Below are positions 26,834 through 35,611 of a DNA stretch of 64,000 nucleotides, piece after piece. The DNA is taken from contig NZ_JAUIRR010000001.1 in assembly GCF_030577135.1 (NCBI RefSeq), forward strand, positions 685,298 to 749,297, read 5' to 3'. The notes below the pieces were generated by a model. It saw only the letters and a list, made by a program, of their open reading frames with translations, did no database searches and was not told the origin of the DNA. Source of the stretch: Sulfurimonas sp. hsl 1-7 (GTDB taxonomy: Bacteria; Campylobacterota; Campylobacteria; Campylobacterales; Sulfurimonadaceae). Position numbers and translations under genes: made by a program. Each line of letters opens with the position of its first letter. Within the stretch, counting starts at the first letter, position 1.

Positions 26834-27816
26834 TACTTATCCTTGTTTATAAAGTAATCAATAGTATTATCTATACCTGTAGTCAATGTCATTTGAGGAA
26901 TCCAGCCTAAGATATTTTTTGCTTTTGTCGTATCTGAATAGTTACGAGCTACATCTCCAAGTCTAGGAGCATCATTTTCGATCTTCATATCTACACCTCT
27001 AGACTTTAATTCATCAGCAATCATTTGTGCTACTTCGCCTACTGTAGATTCTCTACCTGTTGCTATTTGAAAAGTTTCTCCACCCACTTCTTTTTCAAGT
27101 CCTAGGATTATTGCATTTACTAAATCGTCTATATATATAAAATCACGAGTTTGTGTTCCATCACCATAAATCATACAAGTTTCACCATCTAAAGCTTGTT
27201 TAATAAACTTTGCCACAACACTTGCTTTATGTTTTGAACCAGGACCATATACATTTCCAAAGCGTAAACACACTGTATTTATTCCAAATGTTTTTGAGTA
27301 CGAAGAACAATATCCTTCACCTGCTAATTTACTCGATCCGTAAGGTGAAACAGGATGTGGTGGTAATTCTTCATGTATAGGAGGTTCTACCTCACCTGCT
27401 GGCGCACCTGAAGATGCGAAAACAAAACCTTTTATACCGTTTAATCTTGCTGCTTCGAGCATATTGAAAGTACCTATAACATTACATTCCATATCTAGCC
27501 TAGGGTCTTCTACAGATGGTCCGACACCAGTATTCGCAGCAAGATGTACTATGCCATCTATGCCTTGACATACTTGTTCCATTAACTTTGCATTACGAAT
27601 GTCTCCTTCTATAAGAGCTACACCTCTTTGATGTTCCGTAATATTATCTACTGAATATTGTTTAAACTCAGCTACTTCTGCAAGATCTGCCGGTGTACCT
27701 GTTACAAAGTTATCTACTACCCGTATAACACTATTTGGTTCTTTTTCTAACAACTTTTTTATAAGTGATGTACCAATAAAGCCACATCCCCCTGTAATTA
27801 AAATATTTTTTTTCAT
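26833..27816 (-). CDS. NAD-dependent sugar-nucleotide epimerase/dehydratase
   Basis: A 327-residue extended SDR. NAD motif TGGCGFIGTS at the N-terminus, HLAANTGVGPSVEDP, FASSGAPAGEVEPP and catalytic Y-x3-K in SPYGSSKLAGEGY. It resembles UDP-glucose/UDP-GlcNAc 4-epimerase-like enzymes; the product is not certain. I chose the ATG at 27816 (GGAG six bases upstream) over an in-frame TTG at 27828 that would overlap the upstream gene. Confidence 0.82.
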   Translation of the reverse strand: MKKNILITGGCGFIGTSLIKKLLEKEPNSVIRVVDNFVTGTPADLAEVAEFKQYSVDNITEHQRGVALIEGDIRNAKLMEQVCQGIDGIVHLAANTGVGPSVEDPRLDMECNVIGTFNMLEAARLNGIKGFVFASSGAPAGEVEPPIHEELPPHPVSPYGSSKLAGEGYCSSYSKTFGINTVCLRFGNVYGPGSKHKASVVAKFIKQALDGETCMIYGDGTQTRDFIYIDDLVNAIILGLEKEVGGETFQIATGRESTVGEVAQMIADELKSRGVDMKIENDAPRLGDVARNYSDTTKAKNILGWIPQMTLTTGIDNTIDYFINKDK

Positions 27817-27817
27817 A

Positions 27818-30133
27818 TTAAGCTCCAATTAAAGTTTTTATCATATTTTTCGCATGTAATGCTTTTTCTGGGTCAATATCCATTTGTTCTCTAAATAAAC
27901 GTTCTGGATCATTTTTATATTCAGCCATATCAAAAAACAATTTTTCCCACTGATCGTAAATATTTTCAGGGACAAATCGTTTGGAATCCACTAAACACTC
28001 TTCACCTAACTGCGTTCTTAAATCTTCATCTTCTATTAATTTGCCAAGCACCTTTGCCAATCCTGCCACTCGATCTTCAGAATTTGCTAGCAACCCATTA
28101 AACATATCACTTATTAGTTCATTTGTTCCTGGACAGTCATCAAATCCTATACTTGGAACACCATGAGCCATTGCTTCTAAAATTACCGTAGGACATCCTT
28201 CACTCAAAGAAGCAATAACATGAATACTGGACTTTGCAAAAAAAGAATCTACATTGTCCTGTGGTCCTAAAACTAATACTCTATCAGACAATCCTTCTTT
28301 CTCAATACAATCAAATATTTCCCGTACATGCTTCTGATTCATATCTGGTTGTTTCCCTATATCGATAATTTTCCAATTCGGATAAGTATCTGCAATAGTA
28401 GCAAAAGCTTTTACTAATGTTATTAAATTTTTATTAGCTTTAAATCCATTTATTGACAAAATAACATTTTCTTTAACAATATTCGTATCCAAAGTATCCA
28501 TTTTTCGTGAAGGATTAGAAAATGCTCTTACTTGTGGCTTTATAAAATCATTAAATGAATCCCTATAACTTGGCATAACGAGCCTTATTCTTGATGCTCT
28601 TGCTCCAATAAGTTCTCGTTCCCATAAAGCCAATGGCTTTTGAACAATTTTCCCATCTAAACGCCAATTATTACTAATCAATCTGTCAGGATTTGTACAT
28701 TCTTGCATACCAAATGGTACATTTAAGTTATAACATTGTTTATAATAATTTATAAGTTGCCTATTAAAATAAAAACAAAAATATACATCAGGATTTATAA
28801 ATCGTAATCTATTTTTCATCAAGTTTAATTGTGAATATGCTAATTCCTTTACACCATGTTTTGAACGATAAGCTGGTAATTCTCTAATATTACCTAAATA
28901 ATGAATTGAGACATTATGCCCTCGTATAGACATTTCATCAGCTAGTTCCATTGCAACTCTTTCAGCACCACCTTTTCCTACTGCTAAACTATTTATTAAA
29001 ATCACAATATTTAATTTCAATTCTTTTTTTACTACATTAATTTTTTTTATATATGGTAAAATAGATGTTTGAAAAATATTTTCATAACTTCTTTTAAGAA
29101 CAATTTGATAGTTTGTTTTTTTCTCATTTTCAGCTAATTCCTTATCTTGTAAGTCTATTAAACTATTCTTTAGCCCTTCTCTTGTATCTGAACTATAAAA
29201 CAAATTATAATTATCTTCTTTTTTTAATTTTAAATGAGCATTAGTATTAGTTGCTATAACCGATAAGTTTGCCAAAAAATATTCAAATACTTTTAAAGAT
29301 GGAGAATCATTAAATGTTTCTTTTGGAACCCAAGCTATTCCTACATCAAAATTTGATACTTCTAAAGCCAACCTACTATGTTCAACCAAACCTCTAATAT
29401 TTACGAACTTTTCAGCATCCCTTATTTTAACGATTTTTTTAATTTCATCAAGTAACGGACCTCCTCCATAAATATCTAAAGTATCCTTAGAACGAGTCTC
29501 TTGAATATAGTCAATAAATCCATGAACCATAATATCAATTTTTCTTTTAGGATGTACAGCACCAATATAAACATATTTCTTTGATTCCTGAAGAACATTT
29601 TTATTATCAATATTATTGAGAAATACATCTGTATCAATACCTAATGGATATTCAAAAATTGGCTTAGTAAAATTAGGTAACCAACTAAGTGCTGAATTTT
29701 TATCTAATGTAAATATAGCATCTATATGTATAGATTGTTGTTGTCCTTCAGATAAAATATATTTTTGATGCTGCCCTTCGATTAACAAAGGAGTTTGTAT
29801 ATCTAAAATGATTTTTTTCTGAGGAAAAATCAATCTCAAAACTTTGGCAAATTCAAACCAATTGGGATGATTAAAAATCCAGATTATATCAGGATTAAAA
29901 GCTTGAAACTGCTGACTTAAAGACAAAATAGAATCAATATTTACTTTATTAAGCTTTAAATATTGAAAGTTAAATTGTTCTTTCACACAAAGCTGTCCAT
30001 CTAGAGGACGCTGAGCTACTACTAAGTGAGGATGGCTTTTTGCCACAGCATCAATCAGTTTATATGTACCTAAAGTTCCTTGTGTCCCTAATGGTCTACC
30101 TGAAAAAAATAAAAATTTTTCCATCTTATACAT
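27818..30133 (-). CDS. Two-domain glycosyltransferase (GT4-like plus GT4)
   Basis: A 771-residue protein with two GT-B modules. Module 1 (about 1-350) opens FLFFSGRPLGTQGTLGTYKL and contains DVGIAWVPKETFNDSPSLK; it is a paralogue of the N-terminus of the 950-residue protein at 31896-34748. Module 2 (about 375-771) is a standard GT4: NSLAVGKGGAERVAMELADE, VLGPQDNVDSFF, and the E-x7-E donor motif in EGCPTVILEAMAHGVPSIG. A dual-specificity or polymerising transferase is plausible. It starts 8 bases inside the upstream gene, with AAGG before the ATG. Confidence 0.8.
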   Translation of the reverse strand: MYKMEKFLFFSGRPLGTQGTLGTYKLIDAVAKSHPHLVVAQRPLDGQLCVKEQFNFQYLKLNKVNIDSILSLSQQFQAFNPDIIWIFNHPNWFEFAKVLRLIFPQKKIILDIQTPLLIEGQHQKYILSEGQQQSIHIDAIFTLDKNSALSWLPNFTKPIFEYPLGIDTDVFLNNIDNKNVLQESKKYVYIGAVHPKRKIDIMVHGFIDYIQETRSKDTLDIYGGGPLLDEIKKIVKIRDAEKFVNIRGLVEHSRLALEVSNFDVGIAWVPKETFNDSPSLKVFEYFLANLSVIATNTNAHLKLKKEDNYNLFYSSDTREGLKNSLIDLQDKELAENEKKTNYQIVLKRSYENIFQTSILPYIKKINVVKKELKLNIVILINSLAVGKGGAERVAMELADEMSIRGHNVSIHYLGNIRELPAYRSKHGVKELAYSQLNLMKNRLRFINPDVYFCFYFNRQLINYYKQCYNLNVPFGMQECTNPDRLISNNWRLDGKIVQKPLALWERELIGARASRIRLVMPSYRDSFNDFIKPQVRAFSNPSRKMDTLDTNIVKENVILSINGFKANKNLITLVKAFATIADTYPNWKIIDIGKQPDMNQKHVREIFDCIEKEGLSDRVLVLGPQDNVDSFFAKSSIHVIASLSEGCPTVILEAMAHGVPSIGFDDCPGTNELISDMFNGLLANSEDRVAGLAKVLGKLIEDEDLRTQLGEECLVDSKRFVPENIYDQWEKLFFDMAEYKNDPERLFREQMDIDPEKALHAKNMIKTLIGA

Positions 30134-31541
30134 TCACTACCTTTTTTAATCTTTGTTGTAAAAGCTCATCAAGTATGATATTTTTATTATCTACATTTTT
30201 CATATAACGTATTAGTTCATTATAATACTTATCTAAATATTTCTGTATATTTAAACTGTTTTCACATTCTTTTGGGATATATATAGAATGATCAAAAGGT
30301 TTTATTTGTTTCAACTGAAATTCTCCATAATTTTCACTATCAATGATACAACTTTCAATTGAAATAGAATATTCATTAAATAACTCCTGCTTTACTTTTT
30401 CAAAAGACTCTAAAGACTCTAAAGTTATCATAAATACTGTAGAAGGCCATTCAACCCAATCGTGTTCAATATTGAGTTTTTGACAAATGGTTTGCATACG
30501 ATTAGAGAATGTATGTTTACTTATTACTTCCCTCCATGCTTTTTGTGCTGCTCTTTCTCTATAAAGTTCATCTTTTTGATGTCTCATCAACTCTATCAAG
30601 AAAAAATTATCAATAACTTCATAATGAGTAAATGTTTTTAAAATATCTTCTTCTACTTTTCCATATATTATGACAGGTAAACGACAAGCTGCTGCTTCCA
30701 TCACATTCCACACGCTAGCTGTTCTTGATGTTATTCTGTTTGAAAAGTCAATATACAAATTTGCTTTTTTTAATAAAGATAATCTTGATTCAAACGAAAT
30801 TGTAGAAAGTAAGTTTTCAGATGTAATCTCTAAATCATTTATTTTAGATTTCCATATTTGATTTCTTGAATCAAAAAACTTTACTCCAAATCCCAATAAA
30901 TCTTTGTAAAGTTCATGGTATTTATCCCATGTTTGTAAAATATCTACTAATCCATCACATACACCAGGAATGCGTTTACTTTCTTTTCCTCCGTACTCAT
31001 TGATTCTATTATAAATTGAAGGTTGCACAGCAGGTAATAGAGTATAAGCATTTATACCAATCTGTTGAAGCTTGATTGTTTCTCTTGGATCTGCACAAAA
31101 AACATGATCAAAATATTTTGCTACAGGACTAAAAAGTTCATGATACTCATGGTCTAGAGTAAACCAATAGACAGTAGGAATATTTTGCTCTTTAGCTACT
31201 TGAAGTAATTTATAAAGTTCTGTACTTTCAAAAGTAGGATCTGTAAGTGCCATAGACCAGTCACCTGTCACAGTTTCTAGAGAAGATTCGACCAAAATAA
31301 AGTCTAATTTATTATACTTTATAGTGTAATACCAATTCTCTTCAGTTAAAAAGTGCATATCACCTTCATACTCTAACCCACGATATAGTCGTTCATCAGC
31401 TATCAAACCAAATTTTAAAGATGAGTTTTTATCTTTTTCTGGTATCAAAAATTTCTCATCACTATACCTATTTACTTCTCTTTGTAAACTAGCCATAGTA
31501 GTATGCTGTTTTTTCATAACGTTACTCTCTTTTTCAATCAT
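30126..31541 (-). CDS. CgeB-like glycosyltransferase-family protein
   Basis: A 471-residue protein. The bulk (about 35-375) resembles the CgeB/Glyco_trans_1_2 group: FGLIADERLYRGLEYEGD, DYVFLVES-like FILVESSLETVTGDW, SRTASVWNVMEAAACRLPVI and the family's typical KHTFSNRMQTI ending. It is a paralogue of the middle module of the 950-residue protein. The last 100 residues (TVFMITLESLESFEKVKQEL onward) line up with the start of that protein's GT2 module but lack an acidic DxD motif, as if a GT2 domain had decayed. I chose the ATG at 31541, preceded by AAGGAAAGGAA, over an upstream in-frame ATG at 31568. Confidence 0.62.
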   Translation of the reverse strand: MIEKESNVMKKQHTTMASLQREVNRYSDEKFLIPEKDKNSSLKFGLIADERLYRGLEYEGDMHFLTEENWYYTIKYNKLDFILVESSLETVTGDWSMALTDPTFESTELYKLLQVAKEQNIPTVYWFTLDHEYHELFSPVAKYFDHVFCADPRETIKLQQIGINAYTLLPAVQPSIYNRINEYGGKESKRIPGVCDGLVDILQTWDKYHELYKDLLGFGVKFFDSRNQIWKSKINDLEITSENLLSTISFESRLSLLKKANLYIDFSNRITSRTASVWNVMEAAACRLPVIIYGKVEEDILKTFTHYEVIDNFFLIELMRHQKDELYRERAAQKAWREVISKHTFSNRMQTICQKLNIEHDWVEWPSTVFMITLESLESFEKVKQELFNEYSISIESCIIDSENYGEFQLKQIKPFDHSIYIPKECENSLNIQKYLDKYYNELIRYMKNVDNKNIILDELLQQRLKKVVNV

Positions 31542-31899
31542 TTCCTTTCCTTCTAGGGATAAATACACTTATAAATTTCATAATAGGATTTTTTGAATCT
31601 GCAAAAAAGATATAAGGATCGTTTAGGAACTTTATACATAAGCGTTGTTTTTTAGATAAATTTTGTTTTTTTACATCTTTTACTTTATGTTTTACTTTTA
31701 TTTTCTTCGAAACTTTAGTATGAACATCTAAACTTTGCAGTTTTAAATATGACACTTCAAGCTCTAAATTTTCCCTAAACTGAAGTAATTCTTCATCAGA
31801 CATTTCATGTGAATATTTTATAGTTTGTTCTGATAACATACTATGTTCTTGCAACAGTCGTTGAATATCCTTTTGTATTATTGATGATGTTCGACTCAT
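31534..31899 (-). CDS. Small coiled-coil protein with FFxDSK motif
   Basis: A 121-residue protein. Residues 1-70 look coiled-coil (IQKDIQRLLQEHSML, LQFRENLELEVSYLKLQ). A very basic stretch follows (KVSKKIKVKHKVKDVKKQNLSKKQR), then FLNDPYIFFADSKNPIMKF and a short hydrophobic/basic tail. The N/P-x2-(F/Y)F-x-DSK segment matches the tail of the 197-residue protein at 26240-26833. Overlaps: 4 bases (ATGA) with the 950-residue glycosyltransferase and 8 with the next gene. A peripheral-membrane or protein-docking role is inferred. Confidence 0.55.
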   Translation of the reverse strand: MSRTSSIIQKDIQRLLQEHSMLSEQTIKYSHEMSDEELLQFRENLELEVSYLKLQSLDVHTKVSKKIKVKHKVKDVKKQNLSKKQRLCIKFLNDPYIFFADSKNPIMKFISVFIPRRKGND

Positions 31900-34748
31900 C
31901 TTACAACCTCTTGGTATTTTTTATCAATGCTGCTTGTAATATCAACTATATTACCTATATCACCTCTCCATGTATGATCATGATTACCTATAGTTCTACC
32001 TATAGTAAACTGAAAAAAATCACTCTTCATACAACGAACAGTTGGAAAGTTAGCTCTTAAATTTTCTAGCCATGCAGAGTCAGCCGTTCGCAAACTATCT
32101 TCAGGGAAAGGACATTGCTTTAAAAGTTCACTTTTCATTCCAAAGGTTGCTCCACTTATACCTGCATCGCTTAATGGTAAACTTTCTGCATTGAAACTTA
32201 CTAGCTCTTTTGATTTTGATGAATTTTTTCTAAAAAAAACTTCATTTTTTTCTTCTATTTTTATGTATGAACCAAACTTCCCTATTATAGATGCATCATC
32301 TATAGTAAGAAATCTAAATACATCGCTAAGATACTCTTCTCCATAGTAATCATCATCATCAAAGCGAAATACATAGTCCCCTTTTGCATGTTCTATCGCT
32401 GTATTTAATGCACTTGCAGCTTTCTTGTCGACTGGAAGATAAAGTACTTTTATATTTTTTATCTTTTCTACTTGAACTTTTAACTCTTTAAAATCTTCTT
32501 CAGTACTATTAACAACTATAATCAACTCTTTATATTGATATTTTTGTTGTTCAAAATTTTTGAGTATGTTTTCTAAATTTCTAATTCGTTTTGTAGGTGT
32601 TACTATAGTCGCAAAGTATTCTTTCTGATCTTCTACTTGAATGTTTAAATGTTTACATATTTCCTTTATTCTATGTTTAAAGGTATCGTTATCCATAATC
32701 TCTCGCCATTTAGGAAGCAGCTTAATTTTGAGTTCTAAATCTTCAGTTTTATTAAAAACTTGTTCTTTAAACTTGACATCATCACCCAAAAAGCTCGTAG
32801 TTCTACATGCTAAGTTTTCTAATAATTGCCATTCTAGTTCCGTATTAGTAACTTCTTTAACATCATAAAACCATAATTTATCTGTTCGTTTTAATACTTC
32901 AGGCAGTAGTCTATAAGAGATTTTTCCATACGATGAAAGGTTATCAGATATACTATTTTGAGTATGTAAATGATTTTTAGTTGGTACTAAAGTTCTCTCA
33001 AAAGCAGCAAACTTATGCTCTTTATTATTAACAATGCTAAACTTTAGGTCATTATTTTGTTCTATCTGATTTGCAGACTGCACCAATATATCAAATTTTG
33101 GAATGTATTCATTTAAACTATCTAACTCTTTTAAAGGGTTAAATAGTCTTTGTTGAACAGCTGGTAATAATTCAAATGACTTAATCTTTAATGCTTCTAA
33201 ATAATCTTTATATTTTGGATCAGCATAGCCAATATAATCTGCAATTAAAAACAGTTCTTTAAAATGCTCTTTATACTCTATATCTTGTGTAGACCATACT
33301 AAAATAGGTGTGTTTTTTGATTTACATAGCTCTATCAATGCTCGAAGTTCTTCTTTTATGCCATTAACCATTGAATAATGCCATGAACCTAAAATAGATT
33401 CAAAGCATGTTTCGATCAATACAAAAGAAAGTTTATTATTAAGGATTTTATCTTTCCACGATTCTTCTGACAAAACAATATAATTAACTTCATTTTTAAG
33501 ACCATAATAAAGTCTTTCTCCAGTAATGCAACCTACCTTCATATCATAGTTACGATCTCTTGTAGACTGGAATGCTTTACAAGGAAAGTTCCAATGACTT
33601 TCGTTTTGTACTTTTTCTTCTTGAGTAACTTTAGTATTTACTTTATTTAATGACAAAGATTTAAATATAGGAAGTAAAACATTTGAAGCTATTGTATCCC
33701 AACTTCTTTCTTCTATACGTTTTAAATTTTCTTCTAATTCACGTTCTCCAAAAGCACCATTTAATATTTTATCTATAGCTAATTCAAATGACTTAATACT
33801 TTCATCAAATAAAACTGCGTTAAATCCATCAGTAACTTCTCTCACATGACCTTTAGTAGAAGTCAATAAAGGAATTAATCCTGATGCTATGTATTCTAAA
33901 GATTTTAATGATGGAGCAGCATCATATATCTCTTTTGGAACCCAACCTAATCCAACATCATACTTTGGTAAGAGTGTAAATAAAGTTTTTTGATCAACTG
34001 CATCATGAAGATTTATAATATGCTCTAAACATAAGCTATTGATTTGCTTACTTAATTCTTCTTTAGCTAGTCCACTCCCATACATATCTAAAGAGATTTT
34101 CTTTTTAATATCTTCTCTTAAACCTGCCATTAATTCTAGCAATCTATTAAGTTTTCTATTTTTAGAATAAGAACCAATAAAGATCATTCTCAATTTGTTA
34201 TTATCTAGCTTCAGCTCTTTTTTTGGATGAAAAAGACTTAGATCCAATCCTAACGGATAGAGGGAACTCTCTACATTACAGTTAGGAATCCAACTTTCTA
34301 TATCTTCAGGACACCTACTTATTACTAAGTCAAGTAAATGTTGATGTGATTTTGATTTTAACTGTACTGAGTTTAAAATTTGTAGTTGATTTTCCTCTCC
34401 TGTAATTAAAGGAGATTTTATATCTAAAACTATTTTAGTATTTGGTAATACATTTTTTAGAACTTGTGCAACATCATACCATTTTGCGTAGTTTGCTATA
34501 CACAATATATCTGGCTGAAAATCCATTGCTAATCGACTTAAATGCTCTAAAAAATCTGAATCATTTATATCTAATTCTTCAATTTTTAAATTTTCTTGTG
34601 GTTTATATACAATATCTACTGCACTTGTATTGTATTTTGCAGAAACAACAAGTGTATCTAAAAACTTATTAAAAGCTTCAGTTAACTGATAGGTACCAGG
34701 AGTACCCATCATTCCAAATGGTCTAGGAGAAAAATATAGTAATTTCAT
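31896..34748 (-). CDS. Three-module glycosyltransferase (GT4-like, CgeB-like, GT2)
   Basis: A 950-residue protein of three joined modules. Module A (about 1-370): YFSPRPFGMMGTPGTYQL, DVGLGWVPKEIYDAAPSLKSLEY, a GT-B domain like the N-terminus of the 771-residue protein. Module B (about 395-690): VGCITGERLYYGLKNEVNY, FVLIETCFESILGSWHYS, DTFKHRIKEICKHLNI, a CgeB-like domain like the 471-residue neighbour. Module C (about 695-950): a GT2 domain, TIVTPTKRIRNLENILKNFE, with metal motif FRFDDDDYYGEEYL. Large multi-module transferases of this sort often build repeat units of ABC-exported capsules. Donors and linkages cannot be read. Confidence 0.78.
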   Translation of the reverse strand: MKLLYFSPRPFGMMGTPGTYQLTEAFNKFLDTLVVSAKYNTSAVDIVYKPQENLKIEELDINDSDFLEHLSRLAMDFQPDILCIANYAKWYDVAQVLKNVLPNTKIVLDIKSPLITGEENQLQILNSVQLKSKSHQHLLDLVISRCPEDIESWIPNCNVESSLYPLGLDLSLFHPKKELKLDNNKLRMIFIGSYSKNRKLNRLLELMAGLREDIKKKISLDMYGSGLAKEELSKQINSLCLEHIINLHDAVDQKTLFTLLPKYDVGLGWVPKEIYDAAPSLKSLEYIASGLIPLLTSTKGHVREVTDGFNAVLFDESIKSFELAIDKILNGAFGERELEENLKRIEERSWDTIASNVLLPIFKSLSLNKVNTKVTQEEKVQNESHWNFPCKAFQSTRDRNYDMKVGCITGERLYYGLKNEVNYIVLSEESWKDKILNNKLSFVLIETCFESILGSWHYSMVNGIKEELRALIELCKSKNTPILVWSTQDIEYKEHFKELFLIADYIGYADPKYKDYLEALKIKSFELLPAVQQRLFNPLKELDSLNEYIPKFDILVQSANQIEQNNDLKFSIVNNKEHKFAAFERTLVPTKNHLHTQNSISDNLSSYGKISYRLLPEVLKRTDKLWFYDVKEVTNTELEWQLLENLACRTTSFLGDDVKFKEQVFNKTEDLELKIKLLPKWREIMDNDTFKHRIKEICKHLNIQVEDQKEYFATIVTPTKRIRNLENILKNFEQQKYQYKELIIVVNSTEEDFKELKVQVEKIKNIKVLYLPVDKKAASALNTAIEHAKGDYVFRFDDDDYYGEEYLSDVFRFLTIDDASIIGKFGSYIKIEEKNEVFFRKNSSKSKELVSFNAESLPLSDAGISGATFGMKSELLKQCPFPEDSLRTADSAWLENLRANFPTVRCMKSDFFQFTIGRTIGNHDHTWRGDIGNIVDITSSIDKKYQEVVR

Positions 34749-35611
34749 TATTCTGTTATCACATCAAAAAAAATTTCAGAAACATTTCGCCCCTTAAAAA
34801 ATTTTTTAACATAATTAAAAACTATTTGATAAAAAGATTCTTTGTCTTTAGAACCATTACCTTCTGTCAAGATCTTTTTAATGTATAATGCAAATGTTTC
34901 ATAAACTTTTGGCTCAAAATAATATGCACCTTTTTCACTCAAATATTCTTTTTTAATATTTAATAAAGGAATAACATGCACTTTTTTAGAAATTTTTTTG
35001 TCAATTAACTTTTTAAAGGTTTCACTAGATCTAACTCTTTCCATACTATTTCTGATCTTAAAACCAGAATGTGGATAGTTGATAAGAAAAATTTCCATCT
35101 TATTATTGATAGATTTTAATATAGTAATAATTTCTTCCAGATTCTCAATACTTTCATTCGCACTTAATAATCCTTTATCCTTACAATTAACCTTATCGGG
35201 TTCCATATGTTTATTCTTTCCATCTGGCAATGATTGCATAAAGTTAATTATATAAGGGATACTACTTTTTCCTTCATTTATAAACGAATAGCCTTTACGA
35301 CTTAAATCATAATTTAAATCAATAACTATAACATCAGCTATTTGTATATTTTCTTTTAACGCTTCTAAATATTCAAGGGATTGAAATTTAATTCTGGGAA
35401 GATTTCTGTCCACATCAACTTGTTGAAACTTGATTGCACTTTCTAAAGAATCTTTTGTTAAAAAATTTTGAGTCTTATCTTCCAATAAGGCTCGTATAAT
35501 ATCTGTTCTTAAATGCATACCATGATAAATTTTTTTATATTGACCCATATTTTCTAAAGCGTTTACTGTTATTTCAGATAAACAACTACCTAATATGACA
35601 ATATTTTTCAT
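34748..35611 (-). CDS. Unknown capsule-locus protein, possibly SGNH-like
   Basis: A 287-residue soluble protein. It begins with a beta strand and MKNIVILGSCLSEITVNAL; an early G-S-C/S turn of this kind occurs in SGNH/GSCFA-type and WcbI-type polysaccharide proteins. A later ADVIVIDLNYDL strand and FLINYPHSGF strand support an alpha/beta fold. No convincing D-x-x-H catalytic pair is visible at the end (KGAYYFEPKVYETFALYI). It lies between the sqdB-like gene and the three-module transferase. A glycan acyltransferase or esterase is one guess; I do not assign a function. Confidence 0.5.
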   Translation of the reverse strand: MKNIVILGSCLSEITVNALENMGQYKKIYHGMHLRTDIIRALLEDKTQNFLTKDSLESAIKFQQVDVDRNLPRIKFQSLEYLEALKENIQIADVIVIDLNYDLSRKGYSFINEGKSSIPYIINFMQSLPDGKNKHMEPDKVNCKDKGLLSANESIENLEEIITILKSINNKMEIFLINYPHSGFKIRNSMERVRSSETFKKLIDKKISKKVHVIPLLNIKKEYLSEKGAYYFEPKVYETFALYIKKILTEGNGSKDKESFYQIVFNYVKKFFKGRNVSEIFFDVITE

